Positions 60,106-64,000 of a stretch of 64,000 nucleotides of DNA are shown one piece after another. A program made the position numbers and the translations under genes. The stretch is from Streptomyces sp. NBC_00190 (GTDB lineage Bacteria > Actinomycetota > Actinomycetes > Streptomycetales > Streptomycetaceae), in assembly GCF_036203305.1 (NCBI RefSeq), contig NZ_CP108131.1, positions 868,001-932,000 of the forward strand, written 5' to 3'. The notes beneath the pieces were generated by a model that was given only the letters and a program-made list of their open reading frames with translations, searched no databases and was not told where the DNA came from. How positions within the stretch are numbered: the stretch's first letter is position 1; every line of letters begins with the position of its first letter.

Positions 60106-60972
60106 TCAACCGCCTCGGACGGCGGGAACCGTGATCACGGGGCAGTGCGCCCGGTGCAGCAGACCGTGGACGACGGATCCCAGGCGCATCCCGGAGTAGC
60201 CGCCGCGGCCGCGGCGGCCCACCACCAAGGCGAGGGCGTGGTCGGCCGCCGTCGCGAGTTCCTCCACGGGGTGCCCGGTCGGCGCCTCGTGGGCGAGCGC
60301 GACGTCCGGGTACTTCTGCGACCAGCCGGCCGTGGTCTCGGACAGCATCCGTCGCTGGGCCCGCAGGGCGGCTTCCTCGTCGTACAGGGGGAAGTGCGGC
60401 GGCTGCCACACGGCGATGGCGCGCAGCGCGGCCCCCCGCAGGTCCGCCTCCTCGAAGGCGAGGGCGAGGGCCGCCTTGGAGGATTCGCTGCCGTCGATGC
60501 CGACGACGAGGTAGGGCGGCTGCTGGGTGATGTGCTCGGCGTCCCCGACGACCACGACCGGGCAGTGCGCCTGCGCTGCGAGCGGGACCACCGTGGAGCC
60601 GGCGCTGAGGTATTCCGCGGTCCGGCTCAGGCGGCGGGATCCGAGCACGATCATGTGCGCCTGCCCGGACGACCGGCCGATCGCCGGGGCGGGCATCCCC
60701 TCGGCCAGCTCGGCGGTCACGTCGACGTCCGGATGCCGCTGCCGGGCCCAGGCGGTGGCGGCCCGGAGGGTTTCGTCGGCGGCCTGGCGCGGGGCCGTGA
60801 CGCGGGGCTCGCCGTCGACCTGGTGCGCGTCGTGCGACGGGGGTACGGCCATCACCAGCCGAAGCCCGAGCTTGCGGCGGTGGGCCTCGTCGGCGGCCCA
60901 GGCCAGGGGCAGGTGCCAGTCCCTGGCCGGGTCGATGCCGACGACGATCCCACGGGCCGCGGCGGTGGCCAT
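60106..60972 (-). CDS. Tandem universal stress protein
   Basis: A 288-residue protein with two USP domains. Domain 1 begins GIVVGIDPARDWHLPLAWAADEAHRRK, with an unusual DPARDW where DGS is normal, and ends VLGSRRLSRTAEYLSAGSTV. Domain 2 begins YLVVGIDGSESSKAALALAFEEADLRG and ends VVGRRGRGGYSGMRLGSVVHGLL, a full ATP loop. Its ATG overlaps the stop of the preceding universal stress gene (ATGA), so the two are coupled in one operon driven from 61880. Confidence 0.9.
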   Translation of the reverse strand: MATAAARGIVVGIDPARDWHLPLAWAADEAHRRKLGLRLVMAVPPSHDAHQVDGEPRVTAPRQAADETLRAATAWARQRHPDVDVTAELAEGMPAPAIGRSSGQAHMIVLGSRRLSRTAEYLSAGSTVVPLAAQAHCPVVVVGDAEHITQQPPYLVVGIDGSESSKAALALAFEEADLRGAALRAIAVWQPPHFPLYDEEAALRAQRRMLSETTAGWSQKYPDVALAHEAPTGHPVEELATAADHALALVVGRRGRGGYSGMRLGSVVHGLLHRAHCPVITVPAVRGG

Positions 60973-61880
60973 CAGGACCCACTCCCCTGCTGGTCGGCCT
61001 GGCGCGGGATGAGCTGCACGGGGCAGTGGGCGTGGTGCAGGAGGCTGTGGGTGTGCCACCCGAGGGTGGGTCCCATCGTGCCGGGCGAGCGTCGGCCGCC
61101 CATGACCAGCAGGTCGGCGTGGTGCGACGCGTCGACCAGGGCTCCGGACACGGAGACGCTCTTGTCGGCCTCCGCCTCCACGGTGAGGTCCGGGAACTCG
61201 TCGCGGATCTGCTCGGAAACGGCCGTCAGGCGCCGGACGTGCTCCCCCGCGATCGCGTCGACGTCGTCGAGCATGGTCACGACGGTGCCGGCGGACTCCA
61301 GGACGTTCCACACGTGCAGCAGGCGCAGCTGGGCCTTGCGGATCTCGGCTTCGCGGGCCGCGTACCGGACGCAGCCCAGGTCGTGCTCGTCGCGGACGGC
61401 GGCGAGCACCACACCGGTCTCGGCCTCGGCCTCGTCGCCTGTTCCTCTGACCACGATGACGGGGGTCTTCGCTCCCGCAGCGACCTTCAGTCCGACGGAG
61501 CCGAGCATGAGGGAGTTGAACCCGCCCAGACCCCGGTTGCCGACCACGATCGTGCCGTGCGGGGCGGCGGACCGGTGCAGGCTGGGAACGGGTGCGCCGC
61601 GGCCGAGCTCCGTGGTGACGTGCAGGCCGGGGTGCAGCTGCGCGACTGCGGCGGCGGTGTCGTCGAGCAGTTCGCGCCCGGCGCCGCGGACGCGCTCGAT
61701 GGTCTCCGCCGACGCGTACAGGGCCCGGCCGTCGGTGTCGGCCGCGTGGACGATGTGCAGCGGGCGCTCGCGGCGCGCGGCCTCGGCAGCTGCCCACAGC
61801 GCTGCCCGGCGGGCGGGCTTCGAGCCGTCGACGCCGACGACGACGGTGCCGAGTTCGGGGCTGATGGCGGTGTCGTTCAT
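60972..61880 (-). CDS. Tandem universal stress protein
   Basis: A 302-residue protein with two USP domains. Domain 1 runs TVVVGVDGSKPARRAALWAAAEAARRERPLHIVHAADTDG to TIVVGNRGLGGFNSLMLGSVGLKV; domain 2 ends LLVMGGRRSPGTMGPTLGWHTHSLLHHAHCPVQLIP, whose nucleotide loop lacks the final Ser. AGGAGGAATC precedes the ATG. This is the intact paralogue of the pseudogene at 34653-35184. The palindrome at 61969 lies 89 bp upstream of the start, the same distance as in that pseudogene. Confidence 0.92.
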   Translation of the reverse strand: MNDTAISPELGTVVVGVDGSKPARRAALWAAAEAARRERPLHIVHAADTDGRALYASAETIERVRGAGRELLDDTAAAVAQLHPGLHVTTELGRGAPVPSLHRSAAPHGTIVVGNRGLGGFNSLMLGSVGLKVAAGAKTPVIVVRGTGDEAEAETGVVLAAVRDEHDLGCVRYAAREAEIRKAQLRLLHVWNVLESAGTVVTMLDDVDAIAGEHVRRLTAVSEQIRDEFPDLTVEAEADKSVSVSGALVDASHHADLLVMGGRRSPGTMGPTLGWHTHSLLHHAHCPVQLIPRQADQQGSGS

Positions 61881-61968
61881 GATTCCTCCTCGCCGAGGGC
61901 CACTCGGGTCAGCTCCCACGCTGACACCGGGGAGCCCGGCTCGCAGAGGGCCGCTCAGGACCGTCCGG

Positions 61969-61982
61969 GGGCCAAAGGTCCC
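61969..61982. promoter_or_regulatory. Island palindrome (universal stress operon)
   Basis: GGGCCA-AA-GGTCCC, 89 bp upstream of the universal stress ATG. A looser partner, GGGCC-GCTCA-GGACC, begins 21 bp before it at 61948. Confidence 0.6.
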
Positions 61983-62020
61983 TGTCGCGGGCACCGAGCG
62001 GGAAATTTCACCCCGTGGAG

Positions 62021-62055
62021 GGTCCGACCGGCCCCCGCCGGGACCCGTTCGGCCC
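62021..62055. promoter_or_regulatory. Tandem island palindromes before CBS gene
   Basis: GGTCCG-AC-CGGCCC at 62021-62034 and GACCCG-TT-CGGCCC at 62042-62055, 21 bp apart, ending 95 bp before the CBS-BON ATG. They share the 270-base divergent gap with the site at 61969. Confidence 0.6.
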
Positions 62056-62150
62056 TGCTGGGCTCGCACCGGCCGGCGGATCATGGATGGCCTCGAACGG
62101 CTTTCAAGGTTCATCCGTGTGGCTCACGCAAGGTGGCAGGAGGTGCCCCG

Positions 62151-62834
62151 ATGAAGCACATCAAGGTGGGAGACCTGATGACCGACGAGGTCGTCTCTGT
62201 CGTCTCGGCCACCCCGTTCAAGGATGTCGCGAAGCTGCTCGCACAGCACGACATCAGCGGTCTGCCCGTGCTCGACGACGAGGACCGGGTGGTCGGCGTC
62301 ATCTCCGAGAGCGACCTGCTGAGCAGACAGGCCTCGGCGGTCCCGGCAACGGGTGACGCCGAGGAGGGGGCCGCCGTGCCCGAGGCGGCGGCCGTCACCG
62401 CCGCCGGCATCATGTCGGCGCCGGCGGTGACGGCCCTTGCCGACGAGACCGCCGCGGAGGCGGCCAGGCTGATGACCCGGCGCGGCGTGGAACGGCTCCC
62501 CGTCGTGGACGAGGAGGACCGGCTCGTCGGCATCGTGACGCGCCGCGATCTGCTGAGGCTCTTCCTGCGGCCCGACGCCGAGATCCGCCGCCGTGTCGTC
62601 GACGACGTACTCGTGGGCACGATGGGGCTGAGCGCGGAAGCGGTCGAGCTGCACGTCGTGGACGGCATCGTCACGCTGGAAGGGAGGCTTGAGCGACAGA
62701 GCCAGGTCCCGGTGCTGATCCGCCTCACCGAACAGCTCGACGGAGTCGTCGCGGTCGCGGCCCGTCTGACCGCCCGCTTCGACGACACCCTGCTCGCGCC
62801 GCCCGAGCGCGCCGCGCACGGCATGCCCTGGTGA
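62151..62834 (+). CDS. CBS-pair plus BON domain protein
   Basis: A 227-residue protein: VGDLMTDEVVSVVSATPFKDVAKLLAQHDISGLPVLDDEDRVVGVISESDLL, then an Ala/Glu-rich linker, then AAGIMSAPAVTALADETAAEAARLMTRRGVERLPVVDEEDRLVGIVTRRDLLRLFL, and a BON domain (AVELHVVDGIVTLEGRLERQSQVPVLIRLTEQLDGVVAV). GGAGG lies ahead of the ATG. It is divergent from the universal stress operon and 74 bases before another universal stress gene, with which it is probably cotranscribed. Confidence 0.92.
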   Translation: MKHIKVGDLMTDEVVSVVSATPFKDVAKLLAQHDISGLPVLDDEDRVVGVISESDLLSRQASAVPATGDAEEGAAVPEAAAVTAAGIMSAPAVTALADETAAEAARLMTRRGVERLPVVDEEDRLVGIVTRRDLLRLFLRPDAEIRRRVVDDVLVGTMGLSAEAVELHVVDGIVTLEGRLERQSQVPVLIRLTEQLDGVVAVAARLTARFDDTLLAPPERAAHGMPW

Positions 62835-62908
62835 CCGCCGCTGACGACGGCCGGCGTACGGACCTTGTGCCGGGCAGAACATTTCCGCGCCGCCGAGGAG
62901 GCACCGCG

Positions 62909-63775
62909 ATGAAGCACCATGTGACCGTCGGTGTCGACGGCTCCCCCGAGGGCCGGGCGGCCGCCCGCTGGGGCGCCCGGGAAGCGGCGTTGCGGCAGGT
63001 GCCGTTGCGGCTCGTCCATGCCGTCGACTGGCCCGCGAACCCCGCCGTTCCACGGCCCGGCCGCGAGAGGGCCGACCGGTGGGCCGACGAAGCGCTCACC
63101 GAAGCGCTGACGGACGTACGCCGTCGGCATCCGCAGGTCGAGGTCACCACCCGGTGCCTGTACGGCAGGCCTGCCGCCGCCCTCGCCGTCGAGGCGGGCG
63201 ACGCCGGACTGCTCGTACTGGGTTCCCGCGGCCTGGGCGGCCCGGTCGGCTTCCTCCTCGGCTCGGTCGGTCTGTCGACGGTCGTCGCGACGGAGACACC
63301 GGTCGCGCTGGTCCGGGTGAGCGGCGAACCGGAGGGGTCCGGGCCCGCGCCGTCCGGCGGGATCGTCGTGGGCGTCGACATCCACGAGGCCGCCGACCGT
63401 GTCCTGTCGTTCGCCTTCGAGGAGGCCGACCGACGTGGTTGCGCACTGCGCGCCGTCCACGGCTGGAAACTTCCCGCCGCCTACGCGTACGCGCCCTTCT
63501 TCGACCCGGACGACGAGCGCGAGATCGGCCGGAGCGTCATGCGGATGCTGGACGACATGCTGCTGCCGTGGCGGCGCAAGTTCCCGGAAGTGAGCGTCAC
63601 CCACCACGCGTTCATGGGATCCGCCGGTGGTCAGCTCGTCATGGCGGCCACCGGCGCGGACCTCGTCGTGGTCGGCCGACGTCACCGCCAGTCACCTCTG
63701 GGTTCGCACCTGGGGCGGGTGGCCCACGCGGTGCTCCACCACGCCGTGGCCCCCGTGGCCGTCGTCGCGCACTGA
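62909..63775 (+). CDS. Tandem universal stress protein
   Basis: A 288-residue protein with two USP domains. Domain 1 runs VTVGVDGSPEGRAAARWGAREAALRQ to LVLGSRGLGGPVGFLLGSVGLST. Domain 2 runs IVVGVDIHEAADRVLSFAFEEADRRG to VVVGRRHRQSPLGSHLGRVAHAVLHHAVAPVAVVAH. The second domain is the intact counterpart of the remnant at 35431-35501. GAGGAGG precedes the ATG. It sits between two CBS-BON genes in one likely transcript. Confidence 0.92.
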   Translation: MKHHVTVGVDGSPEGRAAARWGAREAALRQVPLRLVHAVDWPANPAVPRPGRERADRWADEALTEALTDVRRRHPQVEVTTRCLYGRPAAALAVEAGDAGLLVLGSRGLGGPVGFLLGSVGLSTVVATETPVALVRVSGEPEGSGPAPSGGIVVGVDIHEAADRVLSFAFEEADRRGCALRAVHGWKLPAAYAYAPFFDPDDEREIGRSVMRMLDDMLLPWRRKFPEVSVTHHAFMGSAGGQLVMAATGADLVVVGRRHRQSPLGSHLGRVAHAVLHHAVAPVAVVAH

Positions 63776-63791
63776 GGACCGGCAAACAATC

Positions 63792-64000
63792 ATGAAGCAC
63801 CGCACCGTCGCCGAGCTGATGACACCGAACGCCGTCGGCATCCGGCGGGAGACGACCTTCAAGGAGATCGCCCGGCTCCTCAAGGAGTTCGACATCACGG
63901 CCGTACCCGTCGTGGACGAGGCCGGGCGACCGGTGGGTGTCGTCTCCGAAGCCGACCTGCTCCACCGGCACGGCTCCGGCACGGGCGCGACCACCGCCGC
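63792..64000 (+). CDS. CBS domain protein, 3' end cut by window edge
   Basis: A partial gene of 69 codons: MKHRTVAELMTPNAVGIRRETTFKEIARLLKEFDITAVPVVDEAGRPVGVVSEADLL, one complete CBS motif, then an open linker at the edge. It is expected to continue with a second CBS and a BON domain, as in its neighbours. The start lies 17 bases after the universal stress gene stop, so cotranscription is likely. Confidence 0.85.
   Translation, partial: MKHRTVAELMTPNAVGIRRETTFKEIARLLKEFDITAVPVVDEAGRPVGVVSEADLLHRHGSGTGATTA

Noticed and set aside
57308..60982. Long minus-strand open frame of about 1220 codons
   Set aside because: Arg/Pro/Gly-rich shadow in another frame of the kinase gene at 58273-60012; no recognisable domain.
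58339..62154. Very long plus-strand open frame of about 1270 codons
   Set aside because: It is a GC-driven shadow of the kinase and universal stress genes, with low-complexity composition and no domain match.

Overview
The window is high-GC actinobacterial chromosome, almost certainly Streptomyces or a close relative such as Kitasatospora. The signs are GC-rich third codon positions, frequent GTG starts with GGAGG-type ribosome binding sites, ATGA/GTGA stop-start overlaps, and many Streptomyces-type families (DUF5996, DUF6296, SHOCT, PucR-type and NarL-type regulators, tandem universal stress proteins, CBS-BON proteins). I saw no rRNA, tRNA, CRISPR array, integrase or insertion sequence.

Region 1 (1-9.6 kb) holds scattered housekeeping and accessory genes: a pseudo-caspase-like protein coupled to an ATP-grasp enzyme, a methyltransferase, an SDR oxidoreductase divergent from a MarR regulator with paired operators between them, DUF5996, a PNPOx-type flavoprotein, a VOC protein, DUF6296, a YrdC/YciO-type protein, MepB, and a lipoprotein built from an internal duplication.

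Region 2 (9.7-21.4 kb) looks like a catabolic locus. It has a GAF-PucR regulator, an MHS-type transporter and an acyl-CoA ligase on the minus strand. On the plus strand an AraC regulator precedes a five-gene operon: beta-keto acid cleavage enzyme, zinc-independent quinone oxidoreductase, TauD-type dioxygenase, MFS transporter and small serine hydrolase. The substrate is unknown.

Region 3 (21.7-33.6 kb) begins with envelope genes: a deacetylase-like protein, a class A penicillin-binding protein whose SxxK motif is lost, and an amidase-domain protein. An unusually symmetric terminator separates these from a four-gene minus-strand operon encoding a metzincin-like metalloprotease and three unrecognised proteins. 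This operon is the best candidate in the window for an undescribed system. A DUF817 membrane protein follows.

Region 4 (33.8-64 kb) is a hypoxia/dormancy-type stress island. It carries universal stress proteins, CBS-BON proteins, Hsp20, a flavodoxin, an Rv1733c-like protein, an ABC exporter, SulP, PPK2, phosphoketolase, a potassium-channel-like protein, a cNMP-binding protein, and two GAF histidine kinases with two NarL-type response regulators resembling DosS/DosR (OsdK/OsdR). A palindrome of the form GGGCCG-NN-CGGCCC recurs 50-120 bp upstream of many of these genes, often in pairs about 20 bp apart, and probably marks one regulon. The island is also eroding: it contains two broken universal stress genes, a P-type ATPase with two deletions, the C-terminal stub of a [NiFe]-hydrogenase large subunit, and a frameshifted small gene. 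The island continues past the right edge, where a further CBS gene is cut.
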